Source: Acidobacteriota bacterium (GTDB lineage Bacteria; Acidobacteriota; Terriglobia; Terriglobales; Acidobacteriaceae). Taken from it: a stretch of 64,000 bases of DNA. The notes below the pieces were generated by a model. The model was not told the DNA's origin, searched no databases, and saw only the letters and a program-made list of their open reading frames with translations. This document shows positions 50,557 through 60,437 of the stretch, in pieces (positions within the stretch are counted from its first letter, which is position 1; every line of letters begins with the position of its first letter). The DNA lies in NCBI GenBank assembly GCA_018268755.1, contig JAFDVW010000006.1, positions 94,513 to 158,512 on the forward strand. The letters run 5' to 3'. A program made the position numbers and the translations under genes.

Positions 50557-51195
50557 TTAGGGGATGACGACGGTGTCGCGCGGTTTGAGCTTCACATTCT
50601 GCTCGAAATTCTGCCCTTTGATCACGTCGCTGTAGTTGAAGGGCAAGCGGACCTGGGTGCCGTCGGAGTTCTGCCGCAGCACGTAGATCGACTTTTTCTT
50701 GGCAAAGTCGCGGAAACCGCCCGCCATCGCGATGGCGTCCAGCACCGTGGTGGAGCTGGTCAGGAGATACGATCCGGGTTTCGCGACTTGCCCCAGGATA
50801 TTGAAGCGCTGGCTGCGAACGTCCTGCACAATCACCGTCACTTCCGGCTCGGAAATGAAGTTCTGCAGCTTGCCGACCAGTTCGACTTCCAGCTGGTGGG
50901 GCGTTTTACCTGCGGCCTGCACTTCCCCGATCAGTGGCAGCGTGATTTTGCCGTCGGAACGCACCGGGATGGAGCGGGAAAGGTCCGGCTCCTTCCAGAC
51001 ATTGATGGCAATGACGTCGTCCGCGCCGATCACGAACGAGTCATCGCTGGTGCGGGCCGGGGCAGTGGCCGGGGCCGCAGCCGAATCGGCCTTCTTGTCC
51101 TGCGCTTTAGACGGTTCCTGGGCGGCTGCCGGGGCCACCAGAGCCGCGGCCAGAGCCAGCCCCAGGAACAATTTGTTGCGATTGAATGGATTCAT
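50557..51195 (-). CDS. Polysaccharide export protein (Wza/OPX-like)
   Basis: 212 residues with a signal peptide (FLGLALAAALVAPAAA-Q) and a Lys/Ala-rich linker. The Poly_export domain covers about 53-130 (FVIGADDVIAINVWKEPDLSRSIPVRSDGKITLPLIGEV) and one SLBB domain 135-205 (FNILGQVAKPGSYLL, VLDAIAMAGGF). It is short for Wza: no outer-membrane C-terminal helix and no lipobox, so it may rely on the neighbouring beta-barrel to cross the outer membrane. First gene of the export block (export protein, barrel, GNVR, ATPase, kinase). Confidence 0.9.
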   Translation of the reverse strand: MNPFNRNKLFLGLALAAALVAPAAAQEPSKAQDKKADSAAAPATAPARTSDDSFVIGADDVIAINVWKEPDLSRSIPVRSDGKITLPLIGEVQAAGKTPHQLEVELVGKLQNFISEPEVTVIVQDVRSQRFNILGQVAKPGSYLLTSSTTVLDAIAMAGGFRDFAKKKSIYVLRQNSDGTQVRLPFNYSDVIKGQNFEQNVKLKPRDTVVIP

Positions 51196-51249
51196 GGTTT
51201 TTTGCCCAGTCCGACGTTTGGCTTGGGGGCGCCAACCATAAAGTATTGG

Positions 51250-54200
51250 CTAGGTGCCATTCCCCGTCAAGGTAACTTGTTGGGGACTGGTGGGGTCCGA
51301 ATTCACGATGTTGAGCGTGGCCGACTTCGATCCGGTGGACGTGGGACGGAAGGTCACGCTGATGGTGCAGCTAGTTCCCGCCGTCCGGCTGGTCCCGCAG
51401 GTGTTGGTCTGCGAGAACATGGTGGAGCTGCTTCCCGTAATCGAGATATTGATGCCCGTCAGCGTCGTCGTTCCGACATTGGTGAGGGTCACCGTCCGCG
51501 CCGAGCTGGTGGTGTTACGCGCCTGATTGCCGAAAGCCAGACTGCTCGGCGAAACCGTGACTCCGACTCCGGTGCCAGTCAGAGACACGGTGTGGGGGCT
51601 TCCCGAAGCGCTGTCGGTGATAGAGAGCGAAGCGCTACGAGAACCCGAGGCCCCGGGGCGGAAGGTCAAGGTAAAGGTACAGCTCGATCCTGCTGCCAGG
51701 GTCGAGCCGCAAGTTGTGGTGCGGGTGAAGTCCGCCGAGTTCGTGCCCGTAATCGACGTGCTGTTGATAGTCAGGTTGGCGTTGCCATTGTTGGTCAACG
51801 TGACCGAACGGGTGCTGCTGTTGGTGTTGACCTGCTGGTTGCCAAAAGCCACCGAACTGGCCGACAAGCTGGCCGTCGCCCCTAAGCCAGTGCCGGTAAG
51901 GGTCACCTGCTGCGGGCTGGTGGGATCGGAGTTGGCGATGCGCAGCGTCGCCGAGCGCGCCCCGATGGCCGTCGGCGTGAAGGTCACGCTGATGGTGCAG
52001 CTGGCGTTGGCGGCCAGCGAAGTTCCGCATGTCGTGGTACGGGCAAAATCGGAGGTGTTCGAACCGGTAAAGGAAGTGCTGATTCCCGTGAGGGTCGAGG
52101 TCCCGACATTGCGCAGGGTAACGACCTGCGCCGAACTGGTGGTAGCAAGGTTCTGGTTGCCAAACGCGATACTCGTGGGCGTCACCGCAACACCCGTGCC
52201 GGTTCCGGTGAGGGCCACTGTATGCGGGCTACCCGAAGCGCTGTCACTCACCGACAGCGACGCGCTGCGCGAGCCGCTCGCAGAAGGAGTAAATGTGACG
52301 TTGAAGGTACAGCTGGCACCTACAGCCAGGGTGGAACCGCAGGTGGTAGTACGCGCAAAGTTGGTGGAATTGGTACCCGTGATCGAGGTGCTGCTGATGG
52401 TCAGGCTGGCCGTCCCGGTATTGGTCAGGGTGACAGTGGAAGCAGGGCTCGTCGTGTTGACCGCCTGCACCCCGAAAGCCACCGAGGTCGGCGACAGGCT
52501 GGCGATCGGCGCCGTGCCGTTGCCGGACAGGACTACCGTATGCGGGCTGCCGGGAGCGTTGTCACTCACCGACAGATTTGCCGTGCGCGCGCCCGAGGCC
52601 GTTGGGCGGAACGTAATGGTGAAGGTACAGCTCGCGTTCACCGCCAGAGTCGAACCGCAAGTGGTGGTGCGGGAGAAGTCACCGGAGTTGGCGCCGGTGA
52701 TCGAAGTACTGCTGATCGTCATGCTGGCGGCGCCGGCGTTGGTCAACACTACCGACTGGGTTGCGCTCGAGGTATTGATCAGCTGGTCGGCAAAGGTCAG
52801 GCTGACCGGACTAAAACCCGGGACCGCCACTGCCGTCGAGGTAAAGGTCTGGCCCGTAATGTTGGCATTGCTCACCGTCACACTCCGCGAAGTCGGAGAG
52901 AAGGTATATCCCGTCTTGCTGGGCGTGATGGTGTAGTTGCCCGCTGCCAGCCCGGTCAGCGTAAAGGCGCCTGAGCTGTCGGCCGTCGCAGTGGCGGAAC
53001 CATCTCCGCTCGCCGTCACCGTCGCCCCATTGCCGCCGCCTCCGCTGATGGTCCCGGAAACGTTGTACTTGGGAGCGATGGGCAGAATTTCCACGATGCT
53101 CAGGTTGTAACGGTCCGAGGTCGGAGCGGAATCGTCAATCGTCACCGTGGTTCCCTTGGTGGCGATGGCGGAATTCTGCTTCTGCACCCAGAAGGTGTTA
53201 TTGGCCGGCAGATATTGGTGAACGATGCTCTGGTTGGTTCCCGGAGTGCGCGCGATATCGGAATCCCAGTCGTAGCCCACGCCGTAGACCCAGGAATTGT
53301 TGCGGGTCGTGACCAGGCTGGCGATGGGAGCGCCAATGTCGTCATTCCCGCTTCCCACTGCCCCGATTGCTCCGGATCCATTGGTTCCGGAGAAATCAAC
53401 GCCGCTGAAACTGACGATGGTAAGCGAGGAGACCGTGACCGGAACCGAGAAGGTCGCCGTCACCGTAGCGTTATTCAGAGGCTGAGAAGCCATGGCCCGC
53501 CAGATCTCAGCTGTGCCGAGCTGGGCGTTGGTGCGCTGCACCAATACCCAGGTCACGCCTGCTCCGCTAAGCCCGGTCACCGTGGTATTCGGCCCGCTGC
53601 CGGAATTGTCGCCGGCCACGAAGGCCAACAACAATTCGTTGGCTAGCGTCGTAGAGAACGCCGGCGTGGTGATGGTGGTGGAGGACGATGCGCTGTCCTT
53701 GTAGACGACCGTGTCCTGCGCCACAACCGAAGACGTCACCACTGCCGAAGTGAAGGTCAAGCCACTCACGTTGGCGCTGCTGACCGTGACGCTCCGCGTA
53801 GTCGGGCTAAAGCTGTATCCACTGGTCGAGGGGGTCAGCGTGTAAGTGCCGCTGAAGACCCCGTTGAAGATGAAGTTGCCGGCGCTGTCCGCCACTACGT
53901 TGTAGGTATTGGAGGAATTGCTCAGCTTGACTGCGGCGAATGGACCGCCCAGCCCGCTGATCGATCCGGACACGGTGTAGGTCGGCGTCACCACCGACGA
54001 GAAGTTCACTCCGGTCACCGCCGCGCCGCTGATGCTGACGCTACGGGTCGTGGGGCTGAAGGTATAAGCCGACTTGGTCGGCGTCACCGTGTAGGTGCCG
54101 TTGGCCAGGCCGCTGATGAAGTAATTGCCGGAAGGATCCGAGGTTACCGTCGCCGTCGAGGTACCCGTCACCTTCACCGTCGCCCCAATGGCTCCAGGAC

Positions 54201-57200
54201 CAGTCAAGGTACCGGAGATGGAGTAGGCGCCACCCGCACCATACTTGGCGGAGTAGGATCCGGCCGTTCCGGTGAAGACCGCGTAGGTCAGACCCTTGAT
54301 GACCTGCGTGGTGTAGCTCACGCTGGTCGATCCGCGGGTCAGGCTGATCAAGGTGCCTGCACTCGAATTGACCGGCAACATCGCCTGCAGGTTGCGGGCG
54401 GCGCTGTTGGCATTCAAGGTGAAGGTTAAGGTGCTGCCATTCCAGCCGAAGTTGCTGAAGGAGGAGGCGTTGCGGCCATCCAACCAGGTCAGCATCTGGA
54501 GCGAGGAAACGATCGGCACGCTGCGCGCCTGGGCCGCATCCACGATGGCATCCGAACCGGCCGATTCTGCCTGGTCGGTGTGCATGTTCATGGTGAAGGC
54601 GCCGTAATAACCCTGCGAACCCAGCGCGTTATCGAGCAGCGTGGAGATTGCCGGATCGTAGTCCCAGGTGTCTTCGTCGGGCATCTGGGTGGTCGCCTGG
54701 AACACGTCGAAGGTGTTGCCATTGCGGTCGGCAAAACGCATCGGCATGCCGGAACCGGTGAATACACCGGAACGGCCCTGCACAAACGGATCAGGCCAGT
54801 AGTAGTAACTGGTGTCGAAGCGTACGCCATGGTTCAGCAGGATCTGCGGTTCGGTGTCGTAATCCGACCACAGCACGCAGTGGGTGCGGCTGGTCTTTGA
54901 GACCGGGTTGCTCGGGTAGCTGAGCGCCATCTCCGCCAGCTGCGCTGTGATGGCCGATTCGAGCGAAGCCGGGGTGAAGTTGGTGCAGGTCGGTGAATTG
55001 TCGGTGTGGTTGGCGATTTCAAAACCCTGCGAAACATACGACGCATAGTCTGGAATCGGCGTCAGAGGGAACACATACGAGGTCGCGCGTACGCACTGCC
55101 AGTCGGCCACCGAGCATCCGGAAGCGCTGGCAGCGATGTACTTGTTGAAGCGGCCGGAGGTTCCGCCCACGTTGTGGTCGTCACCGGTCATGATCACCAC
55201 TGCCTTGAACCCGCTGGGGAAATACCAGAAGCGGGGCAGAGGCTTCTTGTTCTGATTCATCTGCTGAATCAGATTGGTCAGCAGGCGCTGCTGCTCGTCG
55301 GCCTGCGGGATCTGCACTTTGTTCAGGTCCACGTAGTTGGGCTGGGGATCGAAGGTCGCGTTGCCCCAGTAGAGGTCATCCGAACGAATCTGTCCGGAAC
55401 CCACCGCCGGGTCAATGTAGCCGTCGCGGTCCTGCCCTGACCAGGCCGGATTGCCCTGGCGGGTATAAACCACGGAGCGGGCCAGGTCATAGGTAAAGGC
55501 CGCGGCCTGACCGGCGCCGGCATTTACCCAAGTGACGGCCGGAGACGTGGTCGGGGTCGAAGCGGAAGAGTACAGCGTGGCGAAGGAGGTGGCGCCGTTC
55601 AGAGTATAGAGATCGGCGGTGCCGTGGAACTGGATGGTCTCGCCCACGATGCCAACACCCGGGCCATACGCATTGTTGACCAGCAGATACTGGTCGGACA
55701 AGGTATTGGAGGTCGCCGTCAGACCGAGCAGGCCAGCCAACTGCTTGTCAGGATGCATCGCGATCAGACGTCCGCCGCCGTTCACCCAGCTGGTCAGCAT
55801 GGAGACGTTGGACGAGGTCAACGAGATGTCGCCCAGGATCACCGTGTCATAGGCAGTGAGCGTGGACGCGGTAACGGTCGAGATGTCCTGCACCGTGAAG
55901 GCGTTCAGCCCTTCGGTGTAGAGGATTTCCCCGTAGTAGCGGCTGAACGGATTGGCCGCCGAGGAGATGACCAGGATCGGTCCACCCGGACCGCTGTTGG
56001 CGGGGGCGGCCGCCGTGGTGAAGGTCCAGCTGACCGGCGCTGCCAAGGCGTTGCCGAAGATGTCCTTCACCCCGGTGGTCAACGTCGCCGTATAGGTCGT
56101 GGTCGGAACCAGGCTTCCCGTGGGCTTGAAGGTCACCGTGGAGGAAGAGGAAACGAACGAGACCGTGCCCGGCTCGACGTTGTTCGAGGCGTCGGTGATC
56201 ACAAAAGTGCTGGTGTTAAGCGTGGTGGCATCGATCGGCTCATTGAACTGCGCGCTGACCGAAGTTCCAATGCTCACGCCGGTGCTTCCGGTCGCGGGAG
56301 TGGTTGCGATCACCCGCGGCGGGTTGGTCGAGTTGTTGGGAATGTAAATGATGTCGACCCAATAGTTGCTGGCGTTATAGCTCTGGTTGGGGAAGGTGCT
56401 GGAAGCGCCGTAGTTGTAGACACCGTTGCCGCCCGCAGCCGCACTCGACAGAATGTGCACCGGAGGATTGTCGATTCCGGTGGTGAAGGCATTCTGATCG
56501 AAGGCATAGTGCCCGTCCGGAGCAAAGTACGAAGCCACGTAAGTGGTACCCGCGGTGATGGAAACCGGGGTGTTGAACATGATCTGCTGCCAGCCCGAGG
56601 CGGTCTCGCCCGTACCGGTGGCCGTGGCCAGCAAAGAGCCGCCCGTGGTCCACAGATTTCCCACGTGCGTTCCCTGGTTATTGACCCCCTTGTAGTAGCG
56701 GATACCGGTGATCAAGCCGTCCACGTCCGCCTTGAACTTGACGCCCAGTTCCACCGAAGTGGATTCGTTCGAGTCCACATTGACCGGGGTAGAGGTCTGG
56801 TTCCAGATGGTGCAGGGGCAACCGGAAGTCGAACTGGACACGCTGTTGGTGGTGAAGGTCCAGGTAATGTTCGACGCCAGCGCCGTGCCGGAGGTGTCCT
56901 TGACTCGCGGGTCGGCCGTGCCGCCGCGCACGACGACGGAGTAGGTGCTGGAGACCGCCAGTGCATTGGTCGGCTGCAAGCTCGCCGTCAGGGTCGAGGT
57001 GTTGTAGCTGATGGCGGCCGCCACCTGGTTGTTCGAAGCGTCGAACAACTGGAAGGTGCTGCCGTTCAGAGTGGTTGGGTCGATCGCCTTGCTGAAGCTG
57101 ACGGTCACCGCGGACGTATTGCTCACGCCCGACGCGCCGTTGGCAGGCGTGAAGCCGGTCACGACCGGGGCCTGCGTGGACGACGCGGTGTTGAATGACC

Positions 57201-58932
57201 AGGAAACGCTCGCGGCCAGCGCCGTGCCCGTGGTGTCTTTCACCCCGCCTCCGCGCACGATCGCGGTGTAGGCAGCGCCCGCGGCCAACGTGGTGTTGGG
57301 CTGCAAGGTCGCAGTCAGCGTGGAAGAGTTGTAAGCCAGACTTGCGCCCACCGGGCTGTTGTTGCTGTCCAACAGGACAAAGCTGCTGCTGGTAAGGCTG
57401 CTGGGATCAATCGCCTTGTTGAAGGTCGCGGTCACCGCCACGCCGGTATTGACTCCCGACGAACCGTTGGCCGGGGTAAACGAAGTCACCACCGGGGGCT
57501 GAGTTGCGATGGTCGTATTGAAAACCACGTCCACCCAGTAGTTGGCCGCGCCATAGAAGGAGGTCGGGAAGGCGCTGACGCTGCCATAGCCAAACACCCC
57601 GTTGTTGCCGTCGGTGCCGTTGGCCAAAGCATGCAGCGGCGCATTGTCGGTTGCGCTGGAGGTGAAGTAATTGGAATCGAACGAATAGTGTCCTGTGGGC
57701 GTGAAGTACGAGGCCACGTAAGTCGTGCCCGCCGTCACCGCCACCGGGGAGGAGAAGTTCACCTGCTGCCAGCCCGAGGCCGATTCATTGCTGAAGGTCG
57801 CGGTCGCCAGCAGAGTGCTGCCGTCATTGCTCCACAAATTGCCGATATGCGTACCGGTATTGGCCGCACTCTTATAGAAGCGGATGCCGGTGATGTATCC
57901 GTTGAGGTCGGAGCGGAACCGCACGCCAAACTCGCCGGAGCTGGGATCGTTGCTGTCCACCGCCGCCGGAGTCGCCGAAGAGGTCCAGACCGTGCAGGGG
58001 CAGGCTCCGGGAGGATTCACCGTAGCGAAGGACCAGGTCACGTTCGCGCCCATGGCCGTTCCGGTCGGGTTCTTGATGCGCGGATCGGTCGAGCCGCCTT
58101 TCACGATGGCGGTGTAATTGGTCGACTGGTTCAGCGCGCTGGACGGCTGCAGCGTGGCCGTATACGTGGTGCTGTTATAGGTGACGGAGGCGGCCACCAC
58201 GTTGTTCGAAGCGTCGAGCAACTGGAAAGTGTTGTTGTTGACGGTCGAAGAATCCACCGGACCGTTGAAGGTCGCGGTCACGGCGGCTGAAGTATTGACC
58301 GACGCCAGGCCATTGGCCGGCGAGAACGACGTCACCACCGGGCCCGCAGCCGGGGCGGTGGTGGTGAAGACCACGTCCACCCAATAGTTCGAGGCGCTGT
58401 AGCTGGAGGTGGGAAAAATGCTGGTCGAGTTATAGGCGAAGACGGCATTGGCGCCGTCCAGACCGTTCACCAACGCATGCAAAGGCGGGTTGTCCGTGCC
58501 GTTGCTGGAGAAATAGCTCGTGTCGTAGGAATAATGGCCGGTCGGCGTGAAATAGGACGCGACGTAGGTCGTGCCCGCCGTCACCGCCACGGGCGTGGAG
58601 AAGTTGACCTGCTGCCAGCCCGAGCCCGACTCACTGGTAAAGGTCGCGGTGGCCAGCAAGGTGCCCGTGTTGCTCCACAAGCTCCCGGTGTGGGTGCCGG
58701 TATTGGCCGCGCTCTTATAGAAGCGGATGCCGGTGACCGAGCCGTCCACGTCGGCGCGGAAACGGACGCCGTACTCGCCGGGGCTCGGGTCTCCGCTGTC
58801 AGCCACGCTGGGCGTGGCGCTGGGGCTCCAAATGCTGCACGGGCAGCTCTGGGCGGCAGCGGGAACCGATACCAGTCCCAACAGCAGGAACAATGTGGCC
58901 ATCACAGCCAGGGTGCGATACAAATTACGCAT
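51250..58932 (-). CDS. Giant secreted multidomain protein with polysaccharide-deacetylase-like core
   Basis: About 2560 residues from ATG 58932 (GGAG six bases upstream; 58947 is an alternative). Order: signal peptide (1-28); DUF4082 domains at about 30, 310 and 705 (each CPC-W ... GVRFRADVDG ... TYVASYF); SbsA-type Ig-like domains near 198, 481, 591 and 871 (PVVTSFSPANG); a ThuA-like region (983-1200); a deacetylase-like core (1230-1500) with TGDDHN (D1251, D1252) and ANHTDN (H1309); three carboxypeptidase-regulatory-like domains (1568, 1655, 1958); an unassigned beta domain (1735-1950); and five ASH repeats (2042-2560). The second His of the usual HxxxH is absent, so activity is uncertain. 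It sits between the FAD oxidoreductase and export genes and may modify or bind the polymer. Confidence 0.85.
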   Translation of the reverse strand: MRNLYRTLAVMATLFLLLGLVSVPAAAQSCPCSIWSPSATPSVADSGDPSPGEYGVRFRADVDGSVTGIRFYKSAANTGTHTGSLWSNTGTLLATATFTSESGSGWQQVNFSTPVAVTAGTTYVASYFTPTGHYSYDTSYFSSNGTDNPPLHALVNGLDGANAVFAYNSTSIFPTSSYSASNYWVDVVFTTTAPAAGPVVTSFSPANGLASVNTSAAVTATFNGPVDSSTVNNNTFQLLDASNNVVAASVTYNSTTYTATLQPSSALNQSTNYTAIVKGGSTDPRIKNPTGTAMGANVTWSFATVNPPGACPCTVWTSSATPAAVDSNDPSSGEFGVRFRSDLNGYITGIRFYKSAANTGTHIGNLWSNDGSTLLATATFSNESASGWQQVNFSSPVAVTAGTTYVASYFTPTGHYSFDSNYFTSSATDNAPLHALANGTDGNNGVFGYGSVSAFPTSFYGAANYWVDVVFNTTIATQPPVVTSFTPANGSSGVNTGVAVTATFNKAIDPSSLTSSSFVLLDSNNSPVGASLAYNSSTLTATLQPNTTLAAGAAYTAIVRGGGVKDTTGTALAASVSWSFNTASSTQAPVVTGFTPANGASGVSNTSAVTVSFSKAIDPTTLNGSTFQLFDASNNQVAAAISYNTSTLTASLQPTNALAVSSTYSVVVRGGTADPRVKDTSGTALASNITWTFTTNSVSSSTSGCPCTIWNQTSTPVNVDSNESTSVELGVKFKADVDGLITGIRYYKGVNNQGTHVGNLWTTGGSLLATATGTGETASGWQQIMFNTPVSITAGTTYVASYFAPDGHYAFDQNAFTTGIDNPPVHILSSAAAGGNGVYNYGASSTFPNQSYNASNYWVDIIYIPNNSTNPPRVIATTPATGSTGVSIGTSVSAQFNEPIDATTLNTSTFVITDASNNVEPGTVSFVSSSSTVTFKPTGSLVPTTTYTATLTTGVKDIFGNALAAPVSWTFTTAAAPANSGPGGPILVISSAANPFSRYYGEILYTEGLNAFTVQDISTVTASTLTAYDTVILGDISLTSSNVSMLTSWVNGGGRLIAMHPDKQLAGLLGLTATSNTLSDQYLLVNNAYGPGVGIVGETIQFHGTADLYTLNGATSFATLYSSASTPTTSPAVTWVNAGAGQAAAFTYDLARSVVYTRQGNPAWSGQDRDGYIDPAVGSGQIRSDDLYWGNATFDPQPNYVDLNKVQIPQADEQQRLLTNLIQQMNQNKKPLPRFWYFPSGFKAVVIMTGDDHNVGGTSGRFNKYIAASASGCSVADWQCVRATSYVFPLTPIPDYASYVSQGFEIANHTDNSPTCTNFTPASLESAITAQLAEMALSYPSNPVSKTSRTHCVLWSDYDTEPQILLNHGVRFDTSYYYWPDPFVQGRSGVFTGSGMPMRFADRNGNTFDVFQATTQMPDEDTWDYDPAISTLLDNALGSQGYYGAFTMNMHTDQAESAGSDAIVDAAQARSVPIVSSLQMLTWLDGRNASSFSNFGWNGSTLTFTLNANSAARNLQAMLPVNSSAGTLISLTRGSTSVSYTTQVIKGLTYAVFTGTAGSYSAKYGAGGAYSISGTLTGPGAIGATVKVTGTSTATVTSDPSGNYFISGLANGTYTVTPTKSAYTFSPTTRSVSISGAAVTGVNFSSVVTPTYTVSGSISGLGGPFAAVKLSNSSNTYNVVADSAGNFIFNGVFSGTYTLTPSTSGYSFSPTTRSVTVSSANVSGLTFTSAVVTSSVVAQDTVVYKDSASSSTTITTPAFSTTLANELLLAFVAGDNSGSGPNTTVTGLSGAGVTWVLVQRTNAQLGTAEIWRAMASQPLNNATVTATFSVPVTVSSLTIVSFSGVDFSGTNGSGAIGAVGSGNDDIGAPIASLVTTRNNSWVYGVGYDWDSDIARTPGTNQSIVHQYLPANNTFWVQKQNSAIATKGTTVTIDDSAPTSDRYNLSIVEILPIAPKYNVSGTISGGGGNGATVTASGDGSATATADSSGAFTLTGLAAGNYTITPSKTGYTFSPTSRSVTVSNANITGQTFTSTAVAVPGFSPVSLTFADQLINTSSATQSVVLTNAGAASMTISSTSITGANSGDFSRTTTCGSTLAVNASCTFTITFRPTASGARTANLSVSDNAPGSPHTVVLSGNGTAPIASLSPTSVAFGVQAVNTTSPASTVTLTNTGTASLTISSTSITGTNSTNFARTTTCGSTLAVGASCTFNVTFTPSASGSRSASLSVSDSASGSPHTVALTGTGTGVAVTPTSIAFGNQNLATTSSAQVVTLRNVGTSTLTGISTSFTGSNTSDFARTTTCGTSLAANASCTISVTFTPTAIGARSATLRIANSDPTSPQQVTLTGTGLGATASLSASSVAFGNQQVNTNSSTRSVTLTNNGNANLTINSTSITGTNSADFTRTTTCGSTLAAGSSCTFTLTFRPGASGSRSASLSITDSASGSPHTVSLTGTGVGVTVSPSSLAFGNQARNTTSSARTVTLTNVGTTTLTGINISITGSSSTMFSQTNTCGTSRTAGTSCTISVTFRPTSTGSKSATLNIVNSDPTSPQQVTLTGNGT

Positions 58933-59021
58933 TTTCTTCTCCGTCATTCCGAAAGCGATAAGGTCAGTTGCGGACGCCGAAACGCCCGCCAGCTGGACTG
59001 CTGTGCTACTTGCTTTACCGG

Positions 59022-60395
59022 TCATTGCGTCACCGGCACAGCGTCAGAAATCTCATCTCCAGCCACCACGGGGGACGGCGCCGAAGGGTTCGAGGAGGAC
59101 TCCACGATATGCGTCACCGCCTGGCGAGCGATCTTCACCATGGCGTTGTTGTTCAGCGTGGAGTTGATAATTTGAGTGGTGTTCGCCAGCAGCAGTCCAG
59201 GCACATTGGTCTGCATCTCAGGCACTAAATCCGAATAGTGCAACACAGGGACGGGCTGCACGAACCGTTCCCGGAACAGGTACTTCTGTTCGATCTCGCT
59301 GGGATCGAGGTCCGGGAAAACTCGCTTCAGGTTCTTCCAGAACAATTGCCAGATCTCTTCTTCGCCGGCGGCGAACAAGGGATCGTTGGGCGCGGTGTAC
59401 TTCGGCAGATAAACCAGGTGCCGTCCCGCGGTCTCTTCTCCCGAGATGAGATTGCTCATCTCGATAATGCCCGTGAAGGGCAGGTCTTCGTCCGTGAGGT
59501 TGGTTACGTAGTAAGGACTCAGCTTGCGCTTGAGCACCAGCGCATAGCAGACGATGCCGAGATACTTGATCTCGGTGAGCTTGCGGGCCGTGGCCGGCGA
59601 GAGCTGCGGAGCAGCCTGCAACAGCGGACGGCTGGGGATGGTGGCGATGACCCGATCAAAATGCAGGCACTGTTTTTGCGAGATGACATCCAGGCCGCCG
59701 TCGGCCGTGGAAATCAGCTGCTCGACCGGCATGTTCTTCAGGATGGTGCCACCCATCCGTTCAATTTCTTCCACCAGCTTCAGGCAGACGGTGCGGTAAC
59801 CGCCGCGCACGTAGCCGAGCCGCTCCTTCTGGCTGCTGTTCTTGTCGCGCGTGGAATAGAGGCGCGCAATCGTTGCCCAGATGAACGCCGCGGAAGCTTC
59901 TTCCCGGCAGGCGCCCAGCTTGCACTTGAGCAGCGGCCCCCACATCTTGGCGTAGTTCTTTTCCCCGAAAATCTTCTTGAGCCAGTCGGAGGCCAGGAAC
60001 TTCTCCAGCGGGCGTCCGTCCTGGATGCGCGAGGTATAAAGGATACCCGCGCCCAGCCGCATCTTCTGCCACACGCTCAGCGGAGGAAACATCAGAAAGT
60101 CGAGCGAGCTGCTCATGGAATAGAGCTTCTGGTCGGAGTAGAAGCCGACTTTGGTCTCCGTCCAGCGCAGCTCCGGGGTTAAGCCCAGGTCGTCGACCAA
60201 CTGCAGCAGCGGAGTGTCCGAGGTCAGAATGCAGTGGTAGAACTTGTCCCAGGAAAAGGGCCCGAAGTTGAAATAGGACGACAGACCGCCCAGTTCGGGA
60301 CGGCCTTCGAGAATGGTGGTCTGCACCCCGGCGCGCTGCAAATAAAACGCCGCGGTCAGGCCGGTGATGCCACCGCCAATAATGCCTACACGCAT
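59022..60395 (-). CDS. FAD-dependent oxidoreductase (amine oxidase/UDP-galactopyranose mutase-like)
   Basis: 457 residues from ATG 60395 (MRVGIIGGGITGL); a GTG at 60422 would add nine. The dinucleotide fold has GxGxxG at 7-12, then LEGRPELGGLSSYF, and a C-terminal FAD-contact stretch, PGLLLANTTQIINSTLNNNA. The middle part (YVRGGYRTVCLKLVEEIERMGGTIL) is shared with protoporphyrinogen-oxidase-like and desaturase-like proteins that occur in LPS and EPS clusters. The substrate is not known; it may oxidise or isomerise a sugar or a lipid intermediate. It is 42 bp downstream of the SMR pair and 89 bp upstream of the giant gene. Confidence 0.82.
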   Translation of the reverse strand: MRVGIIGGGITGLTAAFYLQRAGVQTTILEGRPELGGLSSYFNFGPFSWDKFYHCILTSDTPLLQLVDDLGLTPELRWTETKVGFYSDQKLYSMSSSLDFLMFPPLSVWQKMRLGAGILYTSRIQDGRPLEKFLASDWLKKIFGEKNYAKMWGPLLKCKLGACREEASAAFIWATIARLYSTRDKNSSQKERLGYVRGGYRTVCLKLVEEIERMGGTILKNMPVEQLISTADGGLDVISQKQCLHFDRVIATIPSRPLLQAAPQLSPATARKLTEIKYLGIVCYALVLKRKLSPYYVTNLTDEDLPFTGIIEMSNLISGEETAGRHLVYLPKYTAPNDPLFAAGEEEIWQLFWKNLKRVFPDLDPSEIEQKYLFRERFVQPVPVLHYSDLVPEMQTNVPGLLLANTTQIINSTLNNNAMVKIARQAVTHIVESSSNPSAPSPVVAGDEISDAVPVTQ

Positions 60396-60437
60396 AGGAT
60401 CGTTCTGGCTTCCTGTGTCCACTTTTTGTTTTTTCGA

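Noticed and set aside
55624..57198. 524-codon + strand open frame inside the giant gene
   Set aside because: Arg/Gly-rich anti-sense frame caused by codon bias of the repeated Ig-like domains; no start signal or motif.
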